Numbered from the stretch's first letter, positions 18,644 through 28,444 are shown. The stretch: 64,000 nucleotides of DNA from Aliiroseovarius sp. M344 (GCF_025140835.1 NZ_CP081153.1:2604001-2668000); one strand, 5' to 3'. Numbers and translations are program-made. Notes: generated from the sequence alone by a model not told the origin.

Positions 18644-18769
18644 AATCAGCCACAGTTTTCTGCAAAACCAGCCCTTCACAGGCCGTTTACTTGCATTCTG
18701 CCCCATAAATCCCATATTTAATGGATATAAAAATAACCGAGCAAAAAGCTCAGAACGCGCAGGTACAAA

Positions 18770-19228
18770 ATGTCATCCTTACTAGAACAGGCTTGGAATG
18801 AAGTCGTCAAACCCCTGTTTCAACGCCCGAAACGATTGCAGGTGGCCGCGTTGTGCTATCGCGGCGCAGGCGATGACAAAGAAGTGCTGCTGGTGACATC
18901 GCGCGGAACTGGGCGTTGGATCTTACCCAAAGGCTGGCCGATGGACGGCAAGAACGCAGCCGAGGCCGCCCGGCAGGAAGCTTGGGAAGAAGCCGGTGTC
19001 TCAGAAGGCCAACTGGATCGCACCTCGATCGGCGCCTTCGACTCTGAGAAAGAGATGGATTTCGGGGGCATCGCCCGTTGCACAACATCTGTTTTCCCGC
19101 TGAAGGTTGAAAAGCTCGATGATGATTTTCCCGAAGCAGATGAACGCAGGCGGACCTGGGTTCCGGCTGAACGTGCTGCCGAAATGGTGGCTGAAAAAGA
19201 CCTCCAGAAAATCTTGCGCGAATTCTAA
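18770..19228 (+). CDS. NUDIX hydrolase, DIPP-like
   Basis: A 152-residue NUDIX protein. The box G-x5-K-x7-QEAWEEAGV differs from the consensus by Lys for the first Glu and Gln for Arg, but keeps the EExGU metal ligands. The surrounding WILPKGWPMDGK is typical of proteins resembling diphosphoinositol polyphosphate phosphohydrolases. The substrate is probably a nucleotide or polyphosphate diphosphate but is not known for the bacterial members. It lies alone between hrpB and the phosphate transporter; an AT-rich leader with weak AGG site precedes it. Confidence 0.88.
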   Translation: MSSLLEQAWNEVVKPLFQRPKRLQVAALCYRGAGDDKEVLLVTSRGTGRWILPKGWPMDGKNAAEAARQEAWEEAGVSEGQLDRTSIGAFDSEKEMDFGGIARCTTSVFPLKVEKLDDDFPEADERRRTWVPAERAAEMVAEKDLQKILREF

Positions 19229-19309
19229 GCCACAGCGTTCCAACGCTTAGGCTCAATAAACCCGAATCTGTTGCATTTGCTGCCCTGACCGTCTAGCGCA
19301 GGCGCTAAA

Positions 19310-19338
19310 TTGTGACGGCTGCGTAACGGCCGTATAAC
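19310..19338 (+). promoter_or_regulatory. probable promoter of the PiT transporter gene
   Basis: TTGTGA (19310-19315) and TATAAC (19333-19338) are separated by exactly 17 bases and lie 22 bases before the start codon. A perfect palindrome TAGCGC-AG-GCGCTA (19294-19307) sits immediately upstream of the -35 element and could be an activator or repressor site. I do not see a convincing Pho box. Confidence 0.5.
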
Positions 19339-19360
19339 AACCTGCCGGCCAAGGGGTGGA

Positions 19361-20845
19361 ATGATGAGCGCAGACAATCGTGGCAGCCAGTGGAAAACGC
19401 TGGACAAAGACCTGAACCGCATAAGTCAGGTCGAATACGCCGCGCAGTATGTTTCCCGACCACTGGTCGGTATGGGCGTAGCTCTCGCTTTCATCGTTAT
19501 TGCGGCTTTGGGGGCAGCGGTCTTCTTCGGTCAAACACCAACGTCTTTGGTTGTTGTGATTGCCGCGGCGTTTGGCGCTTACATGGCGTTGAATATCGGC
19601 GCCAATGATGTTGCCAACAATATGGGCCCAGCTGTAGGGGCGAACGCGCTGACTATGGGTGGCGCAATTTTCATTGCCATCATTTGCGAAAGCGCTGGCG
19701 CGCTCTTGGCGGGAGGCGATGTTGTCTCGACCATCTCAAAAGGAATCATTGACCCATCGGGTTTTGATCAGTCGCGCGCCTTCGTCTGGGCGATGATGGC
19801 TGCCCTGATCTCGTCGGCGCTTTGGGTGAACCTGGCCACCTGGGTCGGTGCGCCGGTCTCGACAACCCACTCCGTCGTCGGCGGCGTTATGGGGGCAGGT
19901 ATCGCAGCCGCCGGATTTGCCGCCGTTAACTGGCCAACAATGGGCAAGATCGCAGCCTCTTGGGTGATATCCCCCGTTTTGGGCGGCGCGATTGCGGCGC
20001 TCTTCCTTGCCTTGATCAAACACAAAATCATCTACCAAGACGATAAAATCGCCGCCGCAAAACGGTGGGTTCCGGTTCTGATCGGCATCATGGCCGCCGC
20101 ATTTGGCACTTACCTGTCGATCAAAGGGCTGAAACAGATCATCAAAATTGACCTTGGAACTGCCCTGCTGATCGGCGCCGCAGCTGGCGTCATCACTTAT
20201 GTTGTTTCAGCCCCGTTGATCGCGCGTCAAGCTAAGGGGCTCGAGAACCGAACCAAGTCCCTGAAGACCCTCTTTGCCCTGCCTTTGATCTTCTCTGCCG
20301 CCCTGTTGTCCTTTGCTCATGGGGCAAATGACGTGGCAAACGCCGTCGGGCCTCTGGCCGCGATTGTCCACGTGGAAAGCGTGGGCGACGTTGCGGCCAA
20401 AGTGACCATTCCGACATGGGTCATGGTCATCGGCGCCTTCGGCATCAGCTTCGGCCTGATGCTGTTTGGCCCGAAACTGATCCGCATGGTGGGCAGCCAG
20501 ATCACCAAACTAAACCCGATGCGCGCCTATTGCGTGGCGCTGTCGGCGGCCATCACGGTGATCGTCGCCAGCTGGCTGGGCCTGCCCGTCAGTTCGACCC
20601 ATATCGCCGTGGGCGGCGTTTTCGGCGTCGGGTTCTATCGCGAACACCATATGGAGCGCCGCCTGCGTCGGTCCACCGCCGCCCGCCCCGAAGTCAAACG
20701 CATCGCGCCCGAAGAACGCCGTCGCCGCAAACTGGTGCGCCGCTCCCATTTCATGACCATCGTTGCGGCCTGGGTGATCACGGTTCCGGCCGCAGCTCTC
20801 ATGTCAGCTGTAATTTTCTACGTGCTGAACGCCATCGCGGCCTGA
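19361..20845 (+). CDS. pit: PiT-family inorganic phosphate transporter
   Basis: A 494-residue membrane protein of the PHO4/PiT family, a phosphate (or metal-phosphate) symporter of the inner membrane. The two inverted family repeats each carry the signature GANDVAN: GANDVANNMGPAVGAN near residue 80 and GANDVANAVGPL near residue 322. About 11 membrane helices; a basic cytoplasmic loop (about 430-460) precedes the last helix. AAGGGG and GGA precede the double ATG. Not linked to pst or pho genes here. Confidence 0.93.
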   Translation: MMSADNRGSQWKTLDKDLNRISQVEYAAQYVSRPLVGMGVALAFIVIAALGAAVFFGQTPTSLVVVIAAAFGAYMALNIGANDVANNMGPAVGANALTMGGAIFIAIICESAGALLAGGDVVSTISKGIIDPSGFDQSRAFVWAMMAALISSALWVNLATWVGAPVSTTHSVVGGVMGAGIAAAGFAAVNWPTMGKIAASWVISPVLGGAIAALFLALIKHKIIYQDDKIAAAKRWVPVLIGIMAAAFGTYLSIKGLKQIIKIDLGTALLIGAAAGVITYVVSAPLIARQAKGLENRTKSLKTLFALPLIFSAALLSFAHGANDVANAVGPLAAIVHVESVGDVAAKVTIPTWVMVIGAFGISFGLMLFGPKLIRMVGSQITKLNPMRAYCVALSAAITVIVASWLGLPVSSTHIAVGGVFGVGFYREHHMERRLRRSTAARPEVKRIAPEERRRRKLVRRSHFMTIVAAWVITVPAAALMSAVIFYVLNAIAA

Positions 20846-20865
20846 ACCCCACCGCTGCCCGCCAA

Positions 20866-20935
20866 CCTTCTTCTGGCCCGAAATATCCTGGGGTAGGTGC
20901 CACGCGCAGTGTGGCACCGTAGGGGCAAAGCCCCT
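20866..20935 (-). repeat. dispersed intergenic element, copy 2
   Basis: On the minus strand the order is hairpin AGGGGC-TTT-GCCCCT (20921-20935), a second strong hairpin GGTGCCAC/GTGGCACC (20896-20918, 7-base loop), then CCCCAGGATATTTCGGGCCA and GAAGAAGG (20866-20893). Compare copy 1 at 15007-15065. It fills the gap between the convergent pit and argF genes and may also serve as terminator. Confidence 0.6.
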
Positions 20936-20956
20936 GCCCGGCCTTGCGACCAAAGC

Positions 20957-21883
20957 CTATTTCCCCAAACACCAGCGCATCACGGCCTTCTGGGCGTGCA
21001 ACCGGTTCTCGGCTTCGTCAAAGATCACAGATTGCGGGCCGTCCATGACCGAATTCGTCACTTCCTCTTCCCGGTGCGCGGGCAGACAATGCATGAACAG
21101 CGCGTCGGGCTTGGCATGGGCCATCAGCGCATCGTTGATCTGATAGGGCCGAAGCAGGTTGTGGCGCCGCTCGCGGGCTGACGGCGCGTCGTGCATCGAC
21201 ACCCATGTATCGGCAACCAGAAGGTCCGCCCCTTCGACTGCTTTTACCGGGTCGCGAACGATTTCAACATTGGCGCCTTTGGCGCGCGCCTCCTGCACAA
21301 ACATGGCCTCAGGGTCCAGCACTTCCGGACCGGTGAAGGTCACATCAAAGCCGAACTGTCCGGCGGCGTGCAGGAACGAGGCGCAAACATTGTTGCCATC
21401 GCCCGCCCAGACAACCTTCTTGCCTGCGATCGAGCCGCGATGCTCTTCGTAGGTCAGAATATCAGCCATGATCTGGCAGGGATGCGAGCGGTTGGTCAGG
21501 CCGTTGATCACCGGCACATCGGCATATTCCGCCATTTCCAGCAGCGTGGCTTCCTCAAACGTGCGGATCATGATCAGGTCGACATAGCGGCTGAGCACCT
21601 TGGCGGTGTCGGCCACGGTCTCACCATGACCCAACTGCATCTCGGACCCGGACAGCACCATGGTCTCACCGCCCATCTGGCGCACGCCCACGTCAAAGCT
21701 GACGCGGGTCCGGGTGGACGGCTTTTCAAAGATTAACGCGACCATGTGGCCGTCAAGCGGCCGTTCGTCGTCCAGCGCTGCCTTGGGGCGACCTGCGCGC
21801 GCGGTTTTGATGCGGTGCGCTTCGGCCATCATGCCGGTCAGGTCTTCGGGGCTTGTCTTGTTGATGTCCAGAAAATGCTTCAT
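20957..21883 (-). CDS. argF: ornithine carbamoyltransferase
   Basis: A 308-residue enzyme that joins carbamoyl phosphate and ornithine to citrulline in arginine synthesis. The carbamoyl-phosphate motif STRTRVSF (near residue 56), HPCQ (near 133), and [11 protein letters not shown] are present. Length is normal. Its ATG overlaps the stop of argD (ATGA), so both come from one mRNA with coupled translation. carB, supplying carbamoyl phosphate, lies 7 kb away. Confidence 0.97.
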   Translation of the reverse strand: MKHFLDINKTSPEDLTGMMAEAHRIKTARAGRPKAALDDERPLDGHMVALIFEKPSTRTRVSFDVGVRQMGGETMVLSGSEMQLGHGETVADTAKVLSRYVDLIMIRTFEEATLLEMAEYADVPVINGLTNRSHPCQIMADILTYEEHRGSIAGKKVVWAGDGNNVCASFLHAAGQFGFDVTFTGPEVLDPEAMFVQEARAKGANVEIVRDPVKAVEGADLLVADTWVSMHDAPSARERRHNLLRPYQINDALMAHAKPDALFMHCLPAHREEEVTNSVMDGPQSVIFDEAENRLHAQKAVMRWCLGK

Positions 21884-23064
21884 GGGTTCTGGCCCTCCAC
21901 GGCCTTGGCAGCGGTGTCCAGACGCGCGACGGCCTCGGACATGTCTTCGTCTTCAATGGTAAGGGCTGGCAGGATGCGCAGCACGTTATCGGCAGCCGGA
22001 ACACACAGCACCCCCGCGCCATAACAGGCTTTCAACACATCGGTGTTGGGCGCTTTGCAGATCAAACCCAACATCAGGCCCGCGCCTCGGACGCCCACGA
22101 AAACATCAGGATGTGCCGCAACCAGACCTTCCAGCTTTTGGCGGAGCAGCCCCGATTTGCGGCGCACCTCTTCAAGAAACGCCTCATCCGACACGATTTC
22201 TGTCACTTCAGCGCCAATGGCACAGGCCAACGGGTTGCCGCCATAGGTCGAGCCATGGGTGCCCGCAACCATACCACTTGCGGCGTCTTCGGTCGCAAGA
22301 ACCGCGCCCAGTGGGAATCCGCCCCCAATGCCCTTTGCGACCATCATGATATCGGGTGTCACACCCGACCATTCATGAGCGAACAGTTTACCCGTCCGGC
22401 CCATACCGCATTGCACTTCATCAAAGATCAACAGCGCGCCGGTTTTGTCACACGCCGCGCGGATCGCTTTTAGCTCTGCGTCAGGCACAGGGCGAATGCC
22501 GCCCTCGCCCTGCACCGGCTCGATGATTACAGCGGCGATGTCCTCACCCGCCAAAGCGTTGGTCAGTCCATCCAGATCCCCGAAAGGCAGATGCGTAAAT
22601 CCGGGCAAAAGCGGGCCGAAGCCCTTGGTCAGTTTCTCGCCGCCAGCCGCAGCAATCCCCGCTGATGATCGGCCATGGAACGATCCTTCAAACCCGATGA
22701 CCCGTGTGCGCTCGGGCTGGCCTTTATCATGCCAGTATTTCCGCGCCATCTTGACGGCAAGTTCGCACGCTTCTGTGCCCGAATTTGTAAAGAAAGCTGT
22801 ATCCGCAAAGGTAAGATCGACCAGCGTATCAGCCAGCTTCCGCTGTTCGGGAATGGTATAGAGGTTGGACACGTGCCACAGCTTTCCGCCTTGTTCAGCC
22901 AGCACCTTGACCAGCGCCGGGTGCGCGTGGCCCAGCGCGTTGACCGCAATGCCAGCCCCCAGATCAACGTATCGCTCGCCGCGCTCCGTGATCAGCCAAC
23001 TGCCCTGACCCCGCTCAAAAGCAAGGTCTACACGGTTATAGGTCGGAAGAAGCGACGGGATCAT
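21880..23064 (-). CDS. argD: acetylornithine aminotransferase
   Basis: A 394-residue class III PLP-dependent aminotransferase. Visible: the PLP contact [23 protein letters not shown], and the catalytic Lys in [12 protein letters not shown]. In the arg pathway it converts N-acetylglutamate semialdehyde to N-acetylornithine; such enzymes also often serve as succinyl-DAP aminotransferase in lysine synthesis, which fits the dapD and dapE genes in this window. Start at 23064 with AAGGA nine bases upstream. First gene of the argD-argF operon. Confidence 0.95.
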   Translation of the reverse strand: MIPSLLPTYNRVDLAFERGQGSWLITERGERYVDLGAGIAVNALGHAHPALVKVLAEQGGKLWHVSNLYTIPEQRKLADTLVDLTFADTAFFTNSGTEACELAVKMARKYWHDKGQPERTRVIGFEGSFHGRSSAGIAAAGGEKLTKGFGPLLPGFTHLPFGDLDGLTNALAGEDIAAVIIEPVQGEGGIRPVPDAELKAIRAACDKTGALLIFDEVQCGMGRTGKLFAHEWSGVTPDIMMVAKGIGGGFPLGAVLATEDAASGMVAGTHGSTYGGNPLACAIGAEVTEIVSDEAFLEEVRRKSGLLRQKLEGLVAAHPDVFVGVRGAGLMLGLICKAPNTDVLKACYGAGVLCVPAADNVLRILPALTIEDEDMSEAVARLDTAAKAVEGQNP

Positions 23065-23298
23065 GTCGGTATCCTTTATAAAAGAAGCCCTTGGGTGCCG
23101 TATGGCTGGCTTCAAGTCAACAATTTCAAAAGAGGACTGCGCAAAAGCGCGGGAACAAACAGAACGTAACGTCAGACGCAGAAGCGTCGGCGTCGGGTGG
23201 CAGCGATATGCAAGTGTTTGTTCATAAGCTCGGCATAAGCGAAGGCAAATCGTCTGTCCACACTTTTCAATCGCCTCGCCGCCCGGTAAGCGGGGCCG

Positions 23299-24174
23299 AT
23301 GGAAACACGCCCCAATCCCCTCGCCGCAGCAGGCTTTATGCTGCTGGCATCATCCCTGATTGCGGGCACGACGCTGATGGCCAAACTTGTCGGGCGCGAC
23401 GTGTTGGGCGACCCATTACATCCGCTGCAGATCAGCCATGGCCGGTTCCTGTTTGCCTTTCTGGCAATCAGTTCGGTCGTGGGAATCGTCCGCCCGACGA
23501 TCAGAACCGCGAACCTGCCTTTGCACATCGCCCGGTCGGCGTCTGGCTGGACTGGCATTTCCCTTATGTTCGCAGCGGTTGCGTTCATACCCTTGGCGGA
23601 TGCCACCGCCATCAGCTTTCTGAACCCAGTTTTTGCAATGATTCTTGCCATTCCCCTGTTGGGCGAGCGTGTCGGGCCGATCCGGTGGTTTGCCGCGGCG
23701 ACGGCCTTGGTGGGCGCATTGATCTTGATCCAGCCTGGCGCTGGAAGCGTCCATCCGGCCGCCCTTCTGGCACTGGTTGCAGCGATGGTCATGGGGTTTG
23801 AGATCACCCTGATCAAACGGCTCACGGGGCGCGAGGCTCCGTTGCAGATCCTGTGGATAAACAATGGCATTGGCCTGACCATAGCGACGTTGGCCGTCAT
23901 TTGGGTTTGGCAGCCTCCGACACCAGCCCAATGGGCAGCGTTGGCGGCATTAGGTTTCATGATGGCACTGGCCCAAACCTGCTTCATCCAGTCGATGAAG
24001 CGCGCCGACGCCAGCTTTGTCGTACCGTTCTCATACGCCACGTTGCTGTTTGCAGGTCTTTATGATTTCACCGCTTTCGGGGTCGTTCCTGTGACCACAA
24101 GCCTGTTAGGGGCCGGGATAATCATCGCCGGCGGCATCTTGTTGGCATGGCGCGAAAGTCGCAGGTCGCGCTGA
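23299..24174 (+). CDS. DMT-superfamily (EamA) transporter
   Basis: A 291-residue inner-membrane protein with ten predicted helices arranged as two EamA repeats. The end of the first repeat has the usual ATAISFLNPVFAMILAIPLLGER segment pattern, with a Glu at its end. The family exports amino acids or other metabolites; the position beside the argD-argF operon (divergent, 234 bases apart) makes an amino acid substrate plausible but unproven. Start at 23299 follows GCGGGG; no other start is better. Confidence 0.88.
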   Translation: METRPNPLAAAGFMLLASSLIAGTTLMAKLVGRDVLGDPLHPLQISHGRFLFAFLAISSVVGIVRPTIRTANLPLHIARSASGWTGISLMFAAVAFIPLADATAISFLNPVFAMILAIPLLGERVGPIRWFAAATALVGALILIQPGAGSVHPAALLALVAAMVMGFEITLIKRLTGREAPLQILWINNGIGLTIATLAVIWVWQPPTPAQWAALAALGFMMALAQTCFIQSMKRADASFVVPFSYATLLFAGLYDFTAFGVVPVTTSLLGAGIIIAGGILLAWRESRRSR

Positions 24175-24284
24175 TCCCGTATCTGCGCTTGTATCCCCCG
24201 CGCCTATGACTAAAATAGGCGCTTGTGAATTCACTGGGCTGTCCGGGCCATACCCGGCAGTCGACCCCAAAAACGGGAAGAAAT

Positions 24285-24857
24285 ATGTCCTGGACCGACG
24301 ATCGCGTTGAAATCCTGAAAAAGATGTGGGGCGAGGGGCAATCAGCCTCCGTCATCGCCAAAGAACTTGGGGGTGTGACCCGCAATGCTGTGATTGGCAA
24401 GGTGCACCGTCTGGGCCTGTCAAACCGGTCTGGTGGTGGCTCGAAAGCTCCGGCCAAGGAAAAGGCTGCGCCCAAGGCCGCCGCCAAACCTAAGGCCCCA
24501 CCCAAAAAGGCCGCGGCTAAGAAAGAGGCGGAAGCCGCCTCAAAACCTGCTGCCGAAGCCCGACCCATTCCGGCGCGCAAGCAGATCATTCCGGCAGGCC
24601 AACCCCTGCCGCCACAGCCGTCGGCTAACGAAATCAGCCCCGAAGCGCTGGCATCGGTGCGTGAAGTTGAAAAAGGCGCTAAGAAGCTGCACTTGATGGA
24701 ACTGACCGAACGGACTTGCAAATGGCCCATCGGCGATCCGGCGACCGAAGAATTCTGGTTCTGCGGCCTGCCCGTTCAGCAAGGCAAACCCTATTGCGAG
24801 GCGCATGTAGGCGTCGCGTTCCAGCCCATGTCCTCGCGTCGCGACCGCAAACGGTAA
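24285..24857 (+). CDS. gcrA: GcrA cell-cycle regulator
   Basis: A 190-residue protein. The N-terminal GcrA DNA-binding helix-turn-helix is MSWTDDRVEILKKMWGEGQS followed by SVIAKELGGVTRNAVIGKVHRLGL. A long Lys/Ala/Pro-rich linker (about 50-115) leads to the C-terminal sigma-70-contacting domain with CKWPIGDP, FCG and PYCEAHV. In alphaproteobacteria GcrA activates genes whose promoters carry CcrM-methylated GANTC. The start at 24285 follows GGGAAG; the frame is open to 24225. It ends at a strong terminator. Confidence 0.95.
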   Translation: MSWTDDRVEILKKMWGEGQSASVIAKELGGVTRNAVIGKVHRLGLSNRSGGGSKAPAKEKAAPKAAAKPKAPPKKAAAKKEAEAASKPAAEARPIPARKQIIPAGQPLPPQPSANEISPEALASVREVEKGAKKLHLMELTERTCKWPIGDPATEEFWFCGLPVQQGKPYCEAHVGVAFQPMSSRRDRKR

Positions 24858-24878
24858 GACCGTCACGAAATTCAGACC

Positions 24879-24911
24879 AAAGGCGCGTTGGGCAACCTGC
24901 GCGCCTTTTTT
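24879..24911 (+). terminator. intrinsic terminator of gcrA
   Basis: AAAGGCGCG (24879-24887) and CGCGCCTTT (24900-24908) form a 9-bp stem with a 12-base loop, running into six T (24906-24911), 22 bases after the stop codon. Confidence 0.85.
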
Positions 24912-24980
24912 CATGTCTGCACGCCCATGCGATGTGCGCTTTTGCTTTCCAGCCTGCCCACATGCGGCTATATGCGCGCC

Positions 24981-26378
24981 ATGACAGATCCAGTGAACCC
25001 ACCAAACCTTCGTCCTGACCTTGCCCCGAAAGCCCGGTTCTCCGAGCCCAAGCGCGATGGCCAGCCGACCATCGGCATGGTCAGCCTTGGCTGCCCCAAG
25101 GCGCTGGTCGACAGTGAACGCATCCTGACGCGCCTGCGCGCCGAAGGCTATGCGATCAGCCCGGACTATACCGGGGCCGACGCGGTGATCGTGAACACAT
25201 GTGGATTTCTGGATTCAGCCAAGGCCGAAAGCCTTGAGGCCATCGGCGAAGCGCTGAATGAAAACGGCCGCGTGATCGTCACCGGCTGTCTGGGCGCGGA
25301 AGAGGATTATATCCGCGGCACCCATCCCAGCGTTCTGGCCGTGACTGGACCGCATCAGTATGAACAGGTTCTGGATGCCGTACACGGCGCCGTGCCGCCC
25401 AACCCCGACCCGTTTGTGGACCTGTTGCCTGCGACCGGTGTGTCGCTGACCCCGCGCCATTACAGCTATCTGAAAATCTCGGAAGGCTGCAATCACAAGT
25501 GCAAGTTCTGCATCATTCCCGATATGCGCGGCAAGCTCGCCTCCCGCCCTGCCCACGCAGTGATCCGCGAGGCAGAGAAGTTGGTCGAGGCTGGCGTCAA
25601 GGAACTGCTGGTCATCAGTCAGGATACGTCAGCGTATGGTGTCGATATCAAACACGCCGAAGATCGCGGGCATCGTGCCCATATCACCGATCTGGCCCGC
25701 GACCTTGGATCGCTGGGGGCTGGGCGCGATCTGTGGGTGCGCCTGCACTATGTCTATCCCTATCCGCATGTCCGCCAGTTGATCCCGCTGATGGCAGACG
25801 GGCTGATCCTGCCTTATCTGGACATCCCGTTCCAACACGCCCATCCCGATACGCTCAAACGTATGGCGCGCCCGGCGGCGGCGTCTAAAACGCTGGACGA
25901 GATCGCCGCGTGGCGCGCGACCTGCCCGGACATTACCCTGCGGTCCACTTTCATCGTCGGCTATCCCGGCGAGACTGAGGACGAATTCCAGACGCTTCTG
26001 GATTGGATGGACGAAGCACAGTTGGACCGCGTCGGCTGCTTCCAATACGAAAACGTCGATGGCGCCCGGTCAAACACCCTGCCCGACCACGTCCCAGCCG
26101 AGGTCAAACAAGATCGTTGGGACCGGTTCATGGAAAAGGCTCAAGCTATCTCTGAGGCAAAACTCGCTGCGAAAGTTGGTCAGCGCATGGACGTGATCAT
26201 TGACGACATCGACGAAGATGGCATCGCCACCTGCCGTACCAAAGCCGATGCGCCCGAAATCGACGGCAACCTGTTCATCGACGAAGGCACCGAGGCGATG
26301 ACCGTCGGAGAGATTGTCCGCGTCGAAGTGGATGAGGCCGGGGAATACGATTTGTGGGGCGTAGCGCGCAAGGCATAA
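24981..26378 (+). CDS. rimO: ribosomal protein S12 methylthiotransferase RimO
   Basis: A 465-residue radical SAM enzyme that adds a methylthio group to an Asp of ribosomal protein S12. The N-terminal UPF0004 domain has [10 protein letters not shown] and NTCGF, the radical SAM cluster is Cys170, 174, 177 (CNHKCKFC), and a TRAM domain ends the protein. The start at 24981 was chosen by comparison with family length; the frame is open to 24888 but overlaps the gcrA terminator. No ribosome site is visible, and TATATG lies just before the ATG, so a leaderless mRNA is possible. Confidence 0.95.
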   Translation: MTDPVNPPNLRPDLAPKARFSEPKRDGQPTIGMVSLGCPKALVDSERILTRLRAEGYAISPDYTGADAVIVNTCGFLDSAKAESLEAIGEALNENGRVIVTGCLGAEEDYIRGTHPSVLAVTGPHQYEQVLDAVHGAVPPNPDPFVDLLPATGVSLTPRHYSYLKISEGCNHKCKFCIIPDMRGKLASRPAHAVIREAEKLVEAGVKELLVISQDTSAYGVDIKHAEDRGHRAHITDLARDLGSLGAGRDLWVRLHYVYPYPHVRQLIPLMADGLILPYLDIPFQHAHPDTLKRMARPAAASKTLDEIAAWRATCPDITLRSTFIVGYPGETEDEFQTLLDWMDEAQLDRVGCFQYENVDGARSNTLPDHVPAEVKQDRWDRFMEKAQAISEAKLAAKVGQRMDVIIDDIDEDGIATCRTKADAPEIDGNLFIDEGTEAMTVGEIVRVEVDEAGEYDLWGVARKA

Positions 26379-26404
26379 CCTCTTTACCCTTCTATCATTG
26401 ATCC

Positions 26405-26426
26405 AATACGCCACGTCGGGCGTATT
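26405..26426 (+). terminator. hairpin between rimO and the DUF4864 gene
   Basis: AATACGCC (26405-26412) and GGCGTATT (26419-26426) form an 8-bp stem with a 6-base loop, 26 bases after rimO. It lacks a T run and may only weakly separate the two genes. Confidence 0.45.
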
Positions 26427-26452
26427 CAACACAATGTAGGGAGGTTTCTTGA

Positions 26453-26854
26453 ATGCGTTATCTGCTTATCGTCATTGCGTTTGTCTGGGGAAATGCTGTG
26501 CCCGCGCAGGCCCAAGATCTGTCCATCAAGGATGTGATCGCGTCACAGATCGAAGCCTTCGAGGCCGACGATCTCGAAACGGCATTCTCCTTCGCCTCGC
26601 CCAATATCCAGTCCATTTTCGGAACGCCCGAAAACTTTGGCAGCATGGTGAGCGGAAGCTATCCAATGGTCTGGCGCCCATCCGACATCACGTTTCTGAA
26701 CAGCGAGAACAGAAACGGCTCGACCTGGCAGCGCCTGAAGGTCACGGATCGTCAGGGCGCCGGTTTCTGGTTCATTTATGAGATGATCTTGATTGACGAC
26801 AAGTGGCGGATCAATGGCGTGTTCAAGATCGACGCTCCGGGGTTGAATGCCTAA
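26453..26854 (+). CDS. secreted DUF4864 protein
   Basis: A 133-residue protein with a signal peptide (residues 1-20, cleavage at AQA-QD). The mature part fits DUF4864: IKDVIASQIEAFEADD, SPNIQSIFGTPENFG, YPMVWRP, then a final strand with WRINGVF. The fold is probably NTF2-like, and the family is common in alphaproteobacteria with unknown function. A strong GGGAGG lies ten bases before the ATG. Confidence 0.85.
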   Translation: MRYLLIVIAFVWGNAVPAQAQDLSIKDVIASQIEAFEADDLETAFSFASPNIQSIFGTPENFGSMVSGSYPMVWRPSDITFLNSENRNGSTWQRLKVTDRQGAGFWFIYEMILIDDKWRINGVFKIDAPGLNA

Positions 26855-26913
26855 GCGCGCTTGATTGGTGTCAGGGCAATGTATTGTTATTTCTGCCAGT
26901 CTGTGCCTTGATT

Positions 26914-26934
26914 ATCTCCTTAAAAAAGGGAGAT
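26914..26934 (+). promoter_or_regulatory. hairpin covering the ribosome site of the Gfa-like gene
   Basis: ATCTCC (26914-26919) can pair with GGAGAT (26929-26934), and T-G/T-A pairs extend the stem to 8 bp with a loop of five A. The right arm contains the GGGAG that serves as ribosome site for the ATG at 26941, so folding would hide it. Confidence 0.4.
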
Positions 26935-26940
26935 CGGACC

Positions 26941-27369
26941 ATGGTGGCAGCGGCGAGAGAAGTCTCTGGTAAGTGTCTTTGCGGCAAGGTTAAATTTCGC
27001 GCGACAGCCACAAATCCGACGATCGCCGCCTGCCATTGCGACATGTGCCGAGGTTGGTCGTCCGGTCCCTATTTTGAGATCACGTGCCAAGACCTGTCCT
27101 TCGAGGGGGCCGACAATATCACGACATTCCGCTCGTCCGAATGGGCAGAGCGCGGGTTCTGCAAGACCTGCGGATCAAACCTGTATTACCATATCATTGA
27201 TGCAGATGAGTATCAGATGTCCGCTGGCCTTTTGGATGACACATCAGACCTGAGCCTGTCGTTACAGGTGTTTACCGACAGCAAACCGTCCTTCTACACG
27301 CTGGCAGACAAGACTAAGATGATGACAGGGGCTGAAGTCTTTGCTGCCTACGCGCAATCGGAGGACTAG
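26941..27369 (+). CDS. Gfa/CENP-V-like zinc protein
   Basis: A 142-residue protein of the Gfa-like (DUF636, CENP-V/GFA) family. Zinc ligands are visible as CLCGKV (near residue 12), CHCDMCR (near 34), and CKTCGSNLYY (near 80). The family includes a glutathione-dependent formaldehyde-activating enzyme, but most members, including this, have no proven substrate. The start at 26941 follows GGGAGA inside a possible hairpin. No formaldehyde oxidation genes are adjacent. Confidence 0.87.
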   Translation: MVAAAREVSGKCLCGKVKFRATATNPTIAACHCDMCRGWSSGPYFEITCQDLSFEGADNITTFRSSEWAERGFCKTCGSNLYYHIIDADEYQMSAGLLDDTSDLSLSLQVFTDSKPSFYTLADKTKMMTGAEVFAAYAQSED

Positions 27370-27556
27370 TGCCGAAGCATAAGCTTGCGATGTCACCTGC
27401 GTTACACGCACGCGACTCGCCAGACCGCATCCAGCCGCCTATCCACGCGTTTCTGGCGCCGCCGATGTCAGTTACTCAGTTGGCCAACCCGTCCACCGAA
27501 CGTGTCACCGGCACCAAGCCTTCGTCAGCTATCTGTCAGGTCTAAACTCGGCCCTA

Positions 27557-28444
27557 TTACACCAAATACTTGTTGAAATGCGCCAACGTGCGGTCCCATG
27601 CCAGTGTTGCGGCGGCCTCGTCATAGCGGGGAGTGGTGTCATTGTGAAAACCGTGATTCACACCCGCGTAGATATGAGCTTCGTACGTTTTACCCGCTGC
27701 CATCAAAGCCTCTTCATAGGCGGGCCAGCCAGCATTGATGCGCTCATCCAGTTCGCCATAGTGAATGAGAAGCGGTGCATTGATCTCGGGTACATCGGCA
27801 GCGTCTGGTTGGCGGCCATAGAACGGCACCGAGGCTGCCATGTTGGGATACGCCACGGCCAGCGCATTGCACACGCCGCCCCCGTAGCAGAAGCCAACGG
27901 CACCGACTTTGCCGGTTGACCCTTCATGGCCCACCAGAAACTCGAACGCCGCGAAAAAGTCTTCCATCAGCTTGCCGCCATCCAGCTCTTTTTGCATCGT
28001 GCGCCCGTCATCGTCATTGCCGGGATAGCCGCCGAGGGGCGTCAAACCGTCCGGACCAAAGGCAAGGAAACCAGCCTTGGCGGTGCGCCGCACTACATCC
28101 TCGATATAAGGATTGAGACCACGATTTTCGTGAACAACCAGTACCGCAGGCAACAGGCCAGTCGCGCCGGCCGGTTTGGCCATCAAGCCTTTGATCGTGC
28201 CGTGACCATCCGGGCTTTCATACTCAACAACCTCGGTCTCGATCGCGGGGTCATCCGGCGCCACCTGTTGGGCTAGCGCATAATTCGGTTGCAAACTTTC
28301 CAAAAGCGCAGCCGCCGTTACTCCAGCCGCGGCATATTTCGTCGCGTTGGTCAGAAACTGGCGTTTGGTCATCTTGCCATGCACGTAGCCGTCGTAAAGT
28401 TCAAGCAAACGCGGGTCGAAATCGGAAGCACTTTTACGTTTCAT
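27557..28444 (-). CDS. dienelactone-hydrolase-family protein, exported
   Basis: A 295-residue alpha/beta hydrolase of the DLH family. The nucleophile is Cys in GFCYGGG, with Asp in GELDERI and His in GVNHGFH completing the triad. The first 60 residues are an extension: a charged stretch, then TKRQFL before a hydrophobic helix and ALA-QQ, which looks like a Tat signal with Lys-Arg in place of the twin Arg. Similar exported DLH proteins with an N-terminal Tat-like leader are common in alphaproteobacteria. AGGAGA lies seven bases before the ATG at 28444. Confidence 0.9.
   Translation of the reverse strand: MKRKSASDFDPRLLELYDGYVHGKMTKRQFLTNATKYAAAGVTAAALLESLQPNYALAQQVAPDDPAIETEVVEYESPDGHGTIKGLMAKPAGATGLLPAVLVVHENRGLNPYIEDVVRRTAKAGFLAFGPDGLTPLGGYPGNDDDGRTMQKELDGGKLMEDFFAAFEFLVGHEGSTGKVGAVGFCYGGGVCNALAVAYPNMAASVPFYGRQPDAADVPEINAPLLIHYGELDERINAGWPAYEEALMAAGKTYEAHIYAGVNHGFHNDTTPRYDEAAATLAWDRTLAHFNKYLV

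Noticed and set aside
18691..18720. TTGCAT and TATTTA upstream of the NUDIX gene as promoter
   Set aside because: 18-base spacing and two weak hexamers in an AT-rich stretch; not enough for a feature.
19308..19338. Pho box upstream of the PiT gene
   Set aside because: TTGTGA and CTGCGTAA do not form the expected 11-base-spaced CTGTNAT repeats.
27369..27545. 58-codon GTG frame overlapping the stop of the Gfa-like gene
   Set aside because: Pro/Ser/His-rich translation, no proper ribosome site, nothing similar known; probably chance. The 187-base gap otherwise shows no feature.
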